In this document: positions 32,089 through 40,837 of the stretch, in pieces
Numbering within the stretch: position 1 is the first letter of the stretch
Layout of the letters: each line of letters starts with the position of its first letter
Source: Spirochaetales bacterium Spiro_07
Lineage (GTDB): Bacteria; Spirochaetota; Spirochaetia; Treponematales; Treponemataceae
DNA: 44,288 nucleotides
Assembly: GCA_001603145.1 (NCBI GenBank)
Contig: LVBI01000015.1
Span: 1-44,288, forward strand
Direction of reading: 5' to 3'
Notes under the pieces: generated by a model
Database searches by the model: none
Seen by the model: the letters and a program-made list of their open reading frames with translations, nothing else
Told to the model about the DNA's origin: nothing
Made by a program: the position numbers and the translations under genes

Positions 32089-32976
32089 TCATTCAATATT
32101 GTTCTCGTATGGAATGACTTCGTGGCTGTATGTAATGCAGAAATTCATGCATGTATCATCATATTTTGTACCTTTATAGACATCAGCAATTTCTACGCGG
32201 ATATCGCTATATTGTTCTGCTACTGCTGAAATATCTACGGTTTGAGGATGCGGCGTATCTAAAACATCTACGATTATTGATTTTCCGCTACGGATTCCTG
32301 TTACTTTCAGTTTCTTTACCCTGTTGTTTTGCTTGTACAGATAAGGCTTGTCATAAGAAATATATCCATTCATTATAAGCAGATATGGGAAGCTGCCGTC
32401 TATGGTAAAACCTTCTCCGATACCTGACCCTGAAACGCCTTCTACCCAGGGAGTTCCTGGTTTACAATCACAAAGATTTTTAACTTTATATTCCTTATTT
32501 TTTTCTTTCAGATAAGATGAACAGTCTTTATATTCTCTTCCTATTTGATCATAGAAATTGATATGCGGAGTAATAAAACAGCACTGATCTTCAAAGCCTG
32601 CGGTTTCTGCAAAAAAAAGAATCTGTCCATTAGGAAAACGTGTTTCTTTGCCGTCTTCAGATATATGCTTTCCAGCAAGAGCCAGTAAGGTATTGCTTGT
32701 AGGGGCATTTTCATAATCTGAAGCTATACTGTGAGGAAATTTTTCTGCCATTTCTAAAAAAAGAAGTCCATCTTTATGAATCTTTTTGTAATTGACCGTT
32801 ATTTCTTCATTCCACTGTTTATGCTCATATTTATAAGTAATTTGTCCCTCTTTTATAGCAAACCAATGTATTGTGCTATACAAATCCGGGTCATAATCAC
32901 CATCAAAGGAAAAATTCTGTGCAAATATATTGGTGAGAACTAATAAGATAATCGAAATAATAAATATTTTTTTCAT
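32089..32976 (-). CDS. Secreted protein with NADase-type glycan-binding (discoidin-like) domain
   Basis: A 295-residue protein with a signal peptide (MKKIFIISIILLVLTNIFAQ). The C-terminal half has SSYLKEKNKEYKVKNL, GTPWVEGVSGSGIGEGFTI, LLIMNGYISYDKPYLYKQNN and RVKKLKV, then VLDTPHPQTVDIS, a pattern I associate with the NADase-type glycan-binding domain common in secreted treponemal proteins. The N-terminal half (about 20-150) is unassigned, and there is a CC pair (DQCCF). The gene is AT-rich, has no clear Shine-Dalgarno sequence, and ends 70 bp from the 41-bp palindrome array. Binding to a glycan is an inference from the family name. Confidence 0.7.
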   Translation of the reverse strand: MKKIFIISIILLVLTNIFAQNFSFDGDYDPDLYSTIHWFAIKEGQITYKYEHKQWNEEITVNYKKIHKDGLLFLEMAEKFPHSIASDYENAPTSNTLLALAGKHISEDGKETRFPNGQILFFAETAGFEDQCCFITPHINFYDQIGREYKDCSSYLKEKNKEYKVKNLCDCKPGTPWVEGVSGSGIGEGFTIDGSFPYLLIMNGYISYDKPYLYKQNNRVKKLKVTGIRSGKSIIVDVLDTPHPQTVDISAVAEQYSDIRVEIADVYKGTKYDDTCMNFCITYSHEVIPYENNIE

Positions 32977-33025
32977 TTTTTCACGATGCTATAAGAATTA
33001 AGCTTTTGTCTAAAATGGAGCGGTG

Positions 33026-33064
33026 TTTATGTGCTATTAAGAATTATTCTCAATAGCACATAAA
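33026..33064. terminator. Long stem-loop between the TIGR03545 gene and the secreted-protein gene
   Basis: TTTATGTGCTATT (33026-33038) pairs perfectly with AATAGCACATAAA (33052-33064), with an inner AGAA/TTCT. It sits 17 bp beyond the TIGR03545 stop. There is no T-run, so terminator function is plausible but not typical. Confidence 0.5.
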
Positions 33065-33081
33065 TCGCAGTTTAGTAGAAC

Positions 33082-35283
33082 TTAGAACAGCTTCTTCTTG
33101 AACTTGTCGAGCGTGTTGTTGATTGCATCATTAACAGCTTCGTTGTTTTTTATCTCGTCAGGCAGCTGGTCTGTTGCCTGTTTTACGGCATTGTCTGTGG
33201 CGGCATTTGCCTTTTCTTTAAGTTTTGCTTCAATTTCCGCCATCTTGGCGTTGACTTTCTTTTCCATTGAAGCATAAGCTGATGTATCGCCATTGACCAA
33301 AGCCTTCAGGTCTTCAAAGATGTGCAATTCGCTGTCAATCGGCGCGATAAGCTTTTCAATTTCAGCCGTAACTTTCGATTCAAGCTCGGCACGGATAGCC
33401 GCTACTTCAGACTTAAAAATCTTTGAAAGATTTTCAGAAAGGATTTTGTCAAGGTCTGTCTTAATATCAAGATCAAGCAAAGTCTGCGGCGTGTATTTTG
33501 CCAGAGTGCTCAGATTGAGCTTATTTATGTTCTCAATCGCCCTTGTGTACATCGAATAAGCGAATGCCGGTTCAAACGGCTTGACCTCAAGCAGCGCATC
33601 AACAACAGAAAGCGCGCCGTTTAAATCAAAGCTCATGTCTGTGTCAAACGCAAGCCCTGCATTGAAAGAAGCCGCGCCCGAAAGATAAGGCAAGCCGTTC
33701 ACGTTCACGTTCGGAATCGTAAGCTTTGAAAAATTGTAGCCTGTGCCCGAAAGGTTCGCTGTAAGAGCTTTTGCCGTGCGGTTCTTGCGCATATCGATTA
33801 TAGCGTCAAGCATTTCAGTTGTCTTTGCCGAGCGGTTGAGCTTTACGTTCATGCCGACCGGCTGATCAAGCTTGTCGCAGTCATTTGAAATGTTCGTGAT
33901 AGTGCCCGAAAGAGCAAAGCCCGATTTTGCGTCAAAGCCAGAAAGCACTGTCTTTCTGATGAGAAAATCCGGTACATTGTCTTTTCTGTATTCGACTGTG
34001 CGGCCAGGGGCACGCCAAGCTTCTTTTTTCTTTGGTTTCTTCTCTGCTTTTTTGGCGCCAGAAGTCTGAAATTCCTGAACTTTAACCAGAGCAGTTTCTG
34101 CAATTGGTGCATATTTCTTAAAAAGTTGAATTGCAGGTCCGTCAAGCTCGCCGGAAAACAGGTTCGTCATGTCTTTCAAATTGATGTTTGACAATGTATT
34201 GAGCTGGTCATTCAAAAGCTTCATGTCTGAATCGACTGCATTTTTAAGAGAAACACTGATATTCTGAACAGTGTCGATGTCTGTTTTCAGCTTCTGACCG
34301 GCATTTTCTACAGAGCCTTTGATTGTCTTGGCGTTGTCAGAAACAGTCTTGAGATTGTCAAGCAATTTCTTGAGCTGCACCGGGTCTGAAATTTTGGAAA
34401 TATCTGTTGCGACAAGCTCCTGTGCACTTGTAGTAAAATCATTTACGTTTTTGGTGAGCGTTTCAGATTCAGTCTGCCAACTTGTTACAATCGCCTTTGC
34501 CTGCGGTTCAAGGTTTTTAATAACTTCAGGCGAGCTCATCTGGTCATAAACTGATTTTACGACAGTTTCAGGGTTGAACTGCGAAAATACTTCTGTTATG
34601 CCCTCTTTTGAAAGGCCTGTCTGCTGCTGCACAAAATTCGAGACTGAAAGCGCAATGTCTTCAGGCTTGATTTCCTTGACTTCTTTATTTTTCTTCTCTT
34701 TTTCAGGCAGAGCACCAGAAGTTGTTCTGTCTGTTCCAATCTGAATGCCTTCAACCGTAAGCTCGTCTGCTACCATGCGGCCTTTCAAAAGCTGAACCAA
34801 ATCAAAATCAAGCACGAGATTTGAGACTTCCGCAAGATTTTTCATAGGCTCGTTTTTGTTGGCAACTGCCACACCTTTAAGCGTCAGCTTAGAATCGAGC
34901 AGCCGCAAGTCAACGGTTTCAATTTCACATTTAGCGCCCGCCGCAGTTTCGCCGGCCTTTATAAGCACGGCCTTCAAAATCGGGTTCTTGAACGCAATTA
35001 CAATGCTGAAAATTGCGAAGATGAACGCAACCAGCAGAATAATCGGCAGGAATTTGATGCGCCCTTTCTGCTTCTTCATCTGCTTTGAGATAAGCTTGAG
35101 ACGTTTTTCGTCTTTCTTTGAAAGCGCAAGGTCTTTTTTCAGCGTCAATATTCCGTCTTCAGACTGCTCATATAAAGATCTTACAAATTCATTGTCAGCA
35201 GGAACATAAATCTTATCTGAGATTTTCCGCTCGTATGATTTTTCGTTAAAAGTGTCGTCAAAAACTGAAGGTATTTTTGCCAT
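33082..35283 (-). CDS. TIGR03545 family protein (AsmA-like, membrane anchored)
   Basis: A 733-residue protein. A charged cytoplasmic N-terminus of about 75 residues precedes one membrane helix (about 76-98). The periplasmic part starts with GAKCEIETVDLRLLDSKLTLKGVAVANK and VADELTVEGIQIGTDR, typical of AsmA/TIGR03545. A long helical middle (about 210-400) follows, then a beta-rich stretch (FALSGTITNISND) and a helical, Lys/Glu-rich end. TIGR03545 genes usually pair with TIGR03546, as here, 13 bp downstream of it. The pair is confined to bacteria with outer membranes; a role in lipid or envelope transport is possible but unproven. Confidence 0.85.
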   Translation of the reverse strand: MAKIPSVFDDTFNEKSYERKISDKIYVPADNEFVRSLYEQSEDGILTLKKDLALSKKDEKRLKLISKQMKKQKGRIKFLPIILLVAFIFAIFSIVIAFKNPILKAVLIKAGETAAGAKCEIETVDLRLLDSKLTLKGVAVANKNEPMKNLAEVSNLVLDFDLVQLLKGRMVADELTVEGIQIGTDRTTSGALPEKEKKNKEVKEIKPEDIALSVSNFVQQQTGLSKEGITEVFSQFNPETVVKSVYDQMSSPEVIKNLEPQAKAIVTSWQTESETLTKNVNDFTTSAQELVATDISKISDPVQLKKLLDNLKTVSDNAKTIKGSVENAGQKLKTDIDTVQNISVSLKNAVDSDMKLLNDQLNTLSNINLKDMTNLFSGELDGPAIQLFKKYAPIAETALVKVQEFQTSGAKKAEKKPKKKEAWRAPGRTVEYRKDNVPDFLIRKTVLSGFDAKSGFALSGTITNISNDCDKLDQPVGMNVKLNRSAKTTEMLDAIIDMRKNRTAKALTANLSGTGYNFSKLTIPNVNVNGLPYLSGAASFNAGLAFDTDMSFDLNGALSVVDALLEVKPFEPAFAYSMYTRAIENINKLNLSTLAKYTPQTLLDLDIKTDLDKILSENLSKIFKSEVAAIRAELESKVTAEIEKLIAPIDSELHIFEDLKALVNGDTSAYASMEKKVNAKMAEIEAKLKEKANAATDNAVKQATDQLPDEIKNNEAVNDAINNTLDKFKKKLF

Positions 35284-35296
35284 TTTATTGCTCCTG

Positions 35297-35818
35297 TTAG
35301 CCCAATTTTGCCTTTTGCACCGCTTTTGCGATTGTTCTTACAAGCGGAATCTTCATAAAAGCCTTTACGACCGGGTTTCTCGCAAGCATCGGCTGCAAAG
35401 TCTTGCGCCAAAGCGAAACGAACAAACGTGCAAGAATATAGAACGGAATATACGCGATTATCGAAAAGACTAAAGAGCCTGCCACAATCGAGTTATTGAA
35501 CCTTGTAAAAGCTACGAACGGTGTGTCGAGCCAAGACCTGAACAAGCTTGAAAGTTGCGGCAGCGTAAGCACAAAATAGCCGATGTTGTCAAACAGCGGG
35601 TCAAGCAGCGGCGCAAGAAGCGAGCCGAGAATAATCGAAAGAAAGAAGAATCCTTTGTTGATTCTTAGGAAAAGCGAAATAATAAAGATTATGTACCATA
35701 ATGCTGAATTCTTCGGCAAAAAACCGAGCAGCATTCCGAAAGCGAACGCATGTGCTAGCTCGCCCGGATGAGAATTCGCATTGAGAGCTTTCAGCATCTT
35801 GATAAAATATTTAAGCAT
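35297..35818 (-). CDS. TIGR03546/DUF2062-like membrane protein
   Basis: A 173-residue membrane protein with three to four hydrophobic segments. LNANSHPGELAHAFAFGMLLGFLPKNS at the N-terminus and LGSLLAPLLDPLFDNIGYFVL fit TIGR03546, a DUF2062 relative. The start is the ATG at 35818 with AAAGGA 6 bp before it; the TTG 21 bp upstream is discarded. Together with the following TIGR03545 gene it makes the known two-gene pair. Function unknown. Confidence 0.82.
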   Translation of the reverse strand: MLKYFIKMLKALNANSHPGELAHAFAFGMLLGFLPKNSALWYIIFIISLFLRINKGFFFLSIILGSLLAPLLDPLFDNIGYFVLTLPQLSSLFRSWLDTPFVAFTRFNNSIVAGSLVFSIIAYIPFYILARLFVSLWRKTLQPMLARNPVVKAFMKIPLVRTIAKAVQKAKLG

Positions 35819-35837
35819 AAAAAATCCTTTTATAAAC

Positions 35838-35867
35838 AAAAAGACGCCTTAAAAAAAGCGTCTTTTT
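35838..35867 (-). terminator. Rho-independent terminator of glgA
   Basis: AAAAAGACGC (35838-35847) pairs with GCGTCTTTTT (35858-35867). Read on the minus strand it ends in a T-run, starts 7 bp after the glgA stop, and lies 20 bp before the TIGR03546 start. Confidence 0.88.
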
Positions 35868-35873
35868 GTAGTT

Positions 35874-37334
35874 TTATTTTAAGAGTTTTTCGTAAATTTC
35901 AAGATATTTCTTTGCCGAAACATCCCAACCGAATTTCTGCTTCATGCCGCGCTCGCGCATCTTGGCGATATGTTCTGGCTTGTTGTACCAAGCGTACATT
36001 GCCCAGCCTACGGTGTCGTAGATGCTGGCCGGCGTAAGGTTGTCAAGAATAAAGCCTGTGCCCTCGCCTGTTTCCTGATTGTAGTTCTGTACCGTGTCGG
36101 CAAGACCGCCGGTGCGCCTTACAATCGGCAATGTGCCGTAAAGCAGCGAATACATCTGATTCAAGCCGCACGGCTCATACTTAGACGGCATAAGGAAGAA
36201 ATCTGAACCGGCTTCAATCAAGTGACTCAAAGCTTCGTCATAGCCTATGTATGAGGCGAAATTCGGCAGATTGTTCGACAAAACACGGATTTCGTCTTCA
36301 CACCATTTTTCGCCCGAACCGAGCACGACAAACTGCAGGCGCATGTCGGCGCACATCTTATAAGCACAGCCGTAAGCCGGTGCAAAAATATCAGCCACGC
36401 CTTTCTGGTCTGCAAGCCTTGTCACGATGCCGATTACAGGAATATCCGGGTTTACTTCAAGCCCCATGCGCTGCTGCAAGGCTTTTTTGTTTTCAACCTT
36501 GTTCTTGATTGTCTTAGCTGTGTATGTCTTTGCAATCAGCTTGTCTTTAGATGGATTCCAAACATCGGTATCAACGCCGTTAAGAATTCCGTACAAATCA
36601 TTTGAACGCGCGCGCAAGATTCCGTCCATTCTGAAACCATTCGCCTGTGTCTGAATTTCACGCGCATACGTCGGCGAAACTGTTGTCAATGCATCAGCTG
36701 AAATTAAGCCTGATTTGAGGAAGTTAATCTGGTCGTAGTCCTCAAGGCCTGATGAATAAAAATGATTCCAGTCGAGGCTCAAAATCGAATAGTTGTGCTT
36801 GTTGTATACGCCCTGATAGCCGAGGTTGTGAATCGTGAATACGCTCTTGGTGTGTGCAAAGTTGTCGTGTCTCTCGTTGAAGCGCAAAAGCACGGTTGCC
36901 AGTGCCGCTGACCAGTCGTGCGAATGAATGATGTCCGGGTACCAGTCTAATTTTCTGCAAAGTTGAAAAGCACCGTTGCAGAGCAGCGAGAACCTTGTCG
37001 GATTGTCCTTGAAATCAGTATCATTCGGCACGCCGTAAACGCCGTCGCGGCCGTAACAGCCTTCATGGTCTATAAAATATACAGGAAGCCCTGGTTCGCC
37101 TGGCATATCTGTCGTGTATACGGCTGTCCATTCTTCGCGGTAGCCACAATGTACGCACATCGGGCCGGGCAGTTGGGTCAAATTCTCACGGTTTATTTTA
37201 TAATAGCGCGGCATCACGATTCTTACGTCGTGTCCGAGCTTATGCAATGCTATAGAAAGAGCTGATACTGCATCAGCCAATCCGCCTGTTTTTGCAAAAG
37301 GTGCAGCTTCTGCTGAAACCATCAAAATACGCAT
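35874..37334 (-). CDS. glgA: Glycogen synthase (ADP-glucose type)
   Basis: A 486-residue GT5 enzyme that transfers glucose from ADP-glucose to alpha-1,4-glucan. It has the nucleotide-binding KTGGLAD (15-21), HSHDWSAAL, FTIHNLGYQG, the second-domain GIVTRLADQKG and the catalytic-site SKYEPCGLNQM with RRTGGLADTV. The length is normal. AGGTGG precedes the ATG closely. No other glycogen genes are nearby, and it has its own terminator. Confidence 0.95.
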   Translation of the reverse strand: MRILMVSAEAAPFAKTGGLADAVSALSIALHKLGHDVRIVMPRYYKINRENLTQLPGPMCVHCGYREEWTAVYTTDMPGEPGLPVYFIDHEGCYGRDGVYGVPNDTDFKDNPTRFSLLCNGAFQLCRKLDWYPDIIHSHDWSAALATVLLRFNERHDNFAHTKSVFTIHNLGYQGVYNKHNYSILSLDWNHFYSSGLEDYDQINFLKSGLISADALTTVSPTYAREIQTQANGFRMDGILRARSNDLYGILNGVDTDVWNPSKDKLIAKTYTAKTIKNKVENKKALQQRMGLEVNPDIPVIGIVTRLADQKGVADIFAPAYGCAYKMCADMRLQFVVLGSGEKWCEDEIRVLSNNLPNFASYIGYDEALSHLIEAGSDFFLMPSKYEPCGLNQMYSLLYGTLPIVRRTGGLADTVQNYNQETGEGTGFILDNLTPASIYDTVGWAMYAWYNKPEHIAKMRERGMKQKFGWDVSAKKYLEIYEKLLK

Positions 37335-37367
37335 ATTCCACCTCGCTTCATAAAGTTTCTATTAAGA

Positions 37368-38561
37368 TTACCATGATTTTACAGCAGCTTTAAAAGCTTC
37401 TGCACTGTTTGCTATAGTCTTTTCAGACACGCAATAAGCAAGCCTTATCCATTCCTTTTTGCCGAAACCTGTGCCCGGCACGGCAAGAATGTGATATTTC
37501 TCAAGCTGAGCGCAGAATTCGTTCTCGTCTGTTGAACCGCTCTTGCTTTTGGGCACTTTGCAGAAAAGATAGAACGCGCCTTCCGGCTCTGCATATTGAA
37601 TGCCAGCATCGTCAAGAATCTTGGTGAGCGCGTTTCTTCTGTTAAGATAAGAAGAAAAATCTACAGGCGCGTTCCATGTTTCAGCGATGACGCGTTGAAA
37701 GAACGCAGGTGCATTTACATAGCCCAAAACCCTTGTTGCAAAGATTACAGCCGCTGTCAGCTGGTCAATTTCAGGGCAAGCCGGGTTTATTGCCACATAT
37801 CCGATGCGCTCGCCAGGCAAGCTCAAATTCTTTGCAAAAGAAGAAACTACGATGCTTGCATCATAAACTGGAAAAAGCGGCGCGACTGTCTTGTTGCCGT
37901 AAACTATTGCGCGGTAAGGCTCGTCTGCAATTATATAAGGCTTTCTGCCTGTCTTTTTTGCGTGCTCATTGAGCGCATCAGCCAAAAGCTGAATATCCTG
38001 CTTTGAATAGATTTTGCCTGTCGGGTTGTTCGGCGAATTAATGAGAACTGCGGCCGTTTTTGGCGACAAAGCTTTTTTTATGGTTTCAAGGTTGAGCGAA
38101 AAATCTTCGTTTGTCATTGCCGGAACAAGCTTGCCGCCGTGATTGGCGCAATAATGAGTATATTCTGCAAAGAACGGCGACGGCACGATGATTTCATCGC
38201 CCGGTGCAAGAATAGCCTTGAACACTGCGTTAAGACCGCCTGCAGCACCGCAAGCCATCACGACGTTCTTTCCTTCAATTGAAATGCCCTGCTCTTCGCT
38301 GACCTTCTTTGCCATTGCGGCGCGTGCAAAATCATAGCCGGGGTTTGGCATATAGCCGTGTGTGCCGATATCGTCTGAAGCGGCAAGTTTTTTCATTGCA
38401 TTTTTTACTTCTACAGGAGGTTCAAGGTCGGGGTTTCCCAAAGAAAAGTCATATACATTATCGTTTCCGAATTCTTTCTTAAGTTTAATTCCTGCCTCAA
38501 AAGCTTTTCTGATGGCAGAAGAGTTTTCCATTGCTTTTAAAATCTGTGGTGCAACTGACAT
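37368..38561 (-). CDS. PLP-dependent class I/II aminotransferase
   Basis: A 397-residue aspartate-aminotransferase-fold enzyme. LGNPDLEPP at the start, NSPNNPTGKIY, IADEPYRAIVY, the PLP lysine K244 in SSFAKNLSLPGERIGY, and the substrate-binding arginine in EWIRLAYC are present. Pyridoxal-phosphate use is certain; the amino-acid substrate is not, and alanine or aspartate are both possible. GGAG lies 8 bp before the ATG. Own promoter upstream; glgA follows 33 bp downstream. Confidence 0.92.
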   Translation of the reverse strand: MSVAPQILKAMENSSAIRKAFEAGIKLKKEFGNDNVYDFSLGNPDLEPPVEVKNAMKKLAASDDIGTHGYMPNPGYDFARAAMAKKVSEEQGISIEGKNVVMACGAAGGLNAVFKAILAPGDEIIVPSPFFAEYTHYCANHGGKLVPAMTNEDFSLNLETIKKALSPKTAAVLINSPNNPTGKIYSKQDIQLLADALNEHAKKTGRKPYIIADEPYRAIVYGNKTVAPLFPVYDASIVVSSFAKNLSLPGERIGYVAINPACPEIDQLTAAVIFATRVLGYVNAPAFFQRVIAETWNAPVDFSSYLNRRNALTKILDDAGIQYAEPEGAFYLFCKVPKSKSGSTDENEFCAQLEKYHILAVPGTGFGKKEWIRLAYCVSEKTIANSAEAFKAAVKSW

Positions 38562-38609
38562 AGTAAAATCTCCAAAATTATAAAAAATTGAGTAACAAAC
38601 TTTTTATAA

Positions 38610-38638
38610 AGTATAGCACAAAGATTTGTAAAAGTTAA
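38610..38638 (-). promoter_or_regulatory. Aminotransferase promoter
   Basis: TTAACT (38638-38633), 17-bp spacer, TATACT (38615-38610). Gives a leader of about 40 bases with a normal GGAG site. Confidence 0.6.
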
Positions 38639-38653
38639 GCAAATCTGGAAATA

Positions 38654-39751
38654 TTATTTGAGTTCAAACTGCATTACTACCGGGTTGTGGTCTGAATCTT
38701 CAAAATCTTTATCCAAAACTGAAATGGATTTTACGTCAACTCCTGGCGAAACAAGCAGACCGTCGATAACCCAATACTGCCATTCATGCTTTTCAGCCTG
38801 TTCGCCAATATATGGAAACTGATTAGACCTGCATGTCGGGGCATTTTCGCTTGAGCAAAGCTTCCAGCCTTCTGCAATCAGCGTATCGTCAATAATGCCG
38901 GGCTGCCAGCCGTCCTTGAAAACAGTTGCATATTTTCCGGTGTCGGTCGGAAATTTCTGGTTCCAGTCGCCGCCAGCGATTACATAGTTCCCATTTGCAT
39001 ATTCCTGCTTGAGAACTTCAGCAAGCTTTATAGTCTGAAGCTTTTTCGCTTCGCCGTTGTCAAATGCTTCAAGGTGAAAATTAATCAGCACAAGCTTGCG
39101 GCCTGTATCTTTTCCGTTTTCGTAAACCGGAAATCTGGTGACAAGAAGGCAGCGCTTCAAATTGGCAAGCCTCACAGGCCATTTAAAAACGCTCGGCAGC
39201 TTGTAACGCTCAGCTGAATCTGCGTTGTAGTCTGTGAAAGTTGCAAGTCCGCTTTCGATTCTTCCGAGCGGCGGTATAGGAATGGGACAATAAAGCGTTT
39301 TGTAGTTGTATGTAAACGCTGCATTTTTGTTAAGCTGTTTTTTGAAATAGTCAACCTGATTTTTTCTTCCTGAACGCTTTGATTTATAGTCAACTTCTTG
39401 TAATATAAGAATATCCGGGTTTTGGTCTTTAATTCCGTCTTTGATGCCAGTCTTGTATTTCTCAACATTTTCTTGGCTTGTCGGCAGCGAAGTTTTGCCG
39501 CCGTCCATGAAGAAATCTTCGTTCTTGCCTAGACCACAATAGCCGATGTTCCACGACATGATTTTTATGTTTTGGTTCTTTTCGATATAAGACGTATTTT
39601 CAGACAGTGAATTGATTTCCGCATTGATAATGTCGCCGGGCTTATATTCTGAAACTGTCAGCACTATAACCAGAATTACAAAAGCTAAAATCAGCACCCC
39701 GGCAAAGATGCCTGCTGCCTTTATGATTTTGAGAAACAAATTGCCTGTCAT
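38654..39751 (-). CDS. Membrane-anchored endonuclease/exonuclease/phosphatase (EEP) family protein
   Basis: A 365-residue protein with one N-terminal membrane helix (about 9-32) and an EEP domain outside. The motifs IMSWNIGYCGLG, ILQEVD, INFHLEA, GGDWNQ and SDHNPVV carry the metal-binding and catalytic residues, so activity is likely. The family covers nucleases, sphingomyelinases and inositol phosphatases; the exported location favours a lipid or an external nucleic acid, but this is not shown. GGAG lies 5-6 bp before the ATG. Confidence 0.87.
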   Translation of the reverse strand: MTGNLFLKIIKAAGIFAGVLILAFVILVIVLTVSEYKPGDIINAEINSLSENTSYIEKNQNIKIMSWNIGYCGLGKNEDFFMDGGKTSLPTSQENVEKYKTGIKDGIKDQNPDILILQEVDYKSKRSGRKNQVDYFKKQLNKNAAFTYNYKTLYCPIPIPPLGRIESGLATFTDYNADSAERYKLPSVFKWPVRLANLKRCLLVTRFPVYENGKDTGRKLVLINFHLEAFDNGEAKKLQTIKLAEVLKQEYANGNYVIAGGDWNQKFPTDTGKYATVFKDGWQPGIIDDTLIAEGWKLCSSENAPTCRSNQFPYIGEQAEKHEWQYWVIDGLLVSPGVDVKSISVLDKDFEDSDHNPVVMQFELK

Positions 39752-39819
39752 TTTACTCTCCGTGTCAAAAAATTTATGGAAAATCTTAGAATTGCTTTTG
39801 AAAATTTCCGCATGAAGCT

Positions 39820-39848
39820 AGTATATCATAGTTTTGCAGGCTGATTAA
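39820..39848 (-). promoter_or_regulatory. Candidate promoter of the EEP gene
   Basis: TTAATC (39848-39843), 17-bp spacer, TATACT (39825-39820), leaving a leader of about 60 bases. Confidence 0.45.
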
Positions 39849-39874
39849 AGGAAAATTTTTCGAATTTGCAAGTT

Positions 39875-39906
39875 TTCTGCCGCTTTTATTATGAAAAGCG
39901 GCAGAA
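39875..39906. terminator. Perfect 13-bp hairpin after the SDR gene
   Basis: TTCTGCCGCTTTT (39875-39887) pairs with AAAAGCGGCAGAA (39894-39906) around six bases. It lies 50 bp beyond the SDR stop. No T-run follows on the minus strand, so termination there is only probable. Confidence 0.5.
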
Positions 39907-39956
39907 GGAAGCGTCAAAAACAGAAATTGCAGCGGCTTCTTTGAAAAGCTTTTGTT

Positions 39957-40703
39957 TTACTTAAAAAGCTGCGGGAAATCTGCGGCTTTTTTTACGGCCT
40001 CTTCAAGAGTCATACCTGCGAATGCCTGAGCACCGAGGTTTCGTCCACTTTTTTTATCGTCAATAAAAGCACCGACTACGATTCCCGGAATTACGCTGTC
40101 AGGATCGTTCGGGGCATTTGGGCCGCCGAGATCTGTGCGGCACCAGCCCGGATCTGTTAAATTGATGCAGACGTCGGTGCCGTCAAGCTTGCCGGCAATA
40201 TCTGCTGTAACTTTGTCGAGGGCGGCTTTGCTTGCGCTGTAGCCTGCCTGTTCCGGCTCGTTACGGATTCCGCTTGTTGTGTTGATAACACGGCCAAAGC
40301 CACGTTCAATCATCTTTGGAATAAACTCGTAGCAGAGCATCATTGGTGCAATTGTGTTGATTACAAAACTCTTTGTATAATCTTCTGCCGGAGTTTTCCA
40401 GTAGTCGGTGCGGTAGGCAATCTGAACAGCTGCATTATTGAACAAAATGTCGACAGGTTTTCCGAACTTATCGATTTCTTCTATCATCTTCTGAACCTGA
40501 GAGAGGTCAGAGAGCTCTGCAGCAATGTCATAGGCTTCTACGCCCATAGCTTTTACTTCTTCAAGCACAGCCCTTGTATGTTCAAGTGAACGGCTGTGCA
40601 AAATCAAATTACAGCCTTTACTGGCCATAAACTTTGCGATTCTGTAGCCGATTCCACGGTTTGCGCCGGTAACCAGCGCCCATTTTCCTTTTACGTCTAT
40701 CAT
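39957..40703 (-). CDS. Short-chain dehydrogenase/reductase
   Basis: A 248-residue classical SDR with TGANRGIG (12-19), NNAA (89-92), Ser144 and the catalytic YSASK (155-159), then DPGWCRTDLGG. NAD(P)-linked oxidation or reduction of a carbonyl or alcohol is certain; the substrate is not. AGGAGA lies 9 bp before the ATG. It follows a palindromic repeat block and is on the same strand as the epimerase-like and alcohol dehydrogenase genes. Confidence 0.92.
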   Translation of the reverse strand: MIDVKGKWALVTGANRGIGYRIAKFMASKGCNLILHSRSLEHTRAVLEEVKAMGVEAYDIAAELSDLSQVQKMIEEIDKFGKPVDILFNNAAVQIAYRTDYWKTPAEDYTKSFVINTIAPMMLCYEFIPKMIERGFGRVINTTSGIRNEPEQAGYSASKAALDKVTADIAGKLDGTDVCINLTDPGWCRTDLGGPNAPNDPDSVIPGIVVGAFIDDKKSGRNLGAQAFAGMTLEEAVKKAADFPQLFK

Positions 40704-40723
40704 TTTTTGTGTCTCCTAATATG

Positions 40724-40837
40724 GATTGCCACGTCGCTTCGCTCCTCGCAATGACGGGAACTTTCATCGCACTACGCAATGACGAGGAATTTCTGTGTAC
40801 CCTGTGATTACGTCATTGCGAGCGTAGCGAAGCAATC
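40724..40837. repeat. Dispersed palindromic repeat pair between SDR and epimerase-like genes
   Basis: A left arm at 40724-40756 (GATTGC, then CTTCGCTCC, then CGCAATGACG) and a right arm at 40811-40837 (CGTCATTGCGAGCGTAGCGA then AGCAATC) are inverted relatives. A partial third copy, ACTACGCAATGACG, is between them. The right arm ends at the stop codon of the epimerase-like gene. This motif type is widespread in host-associated bacteria; its movement mechanism is unclear. Confidence 0.8.
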
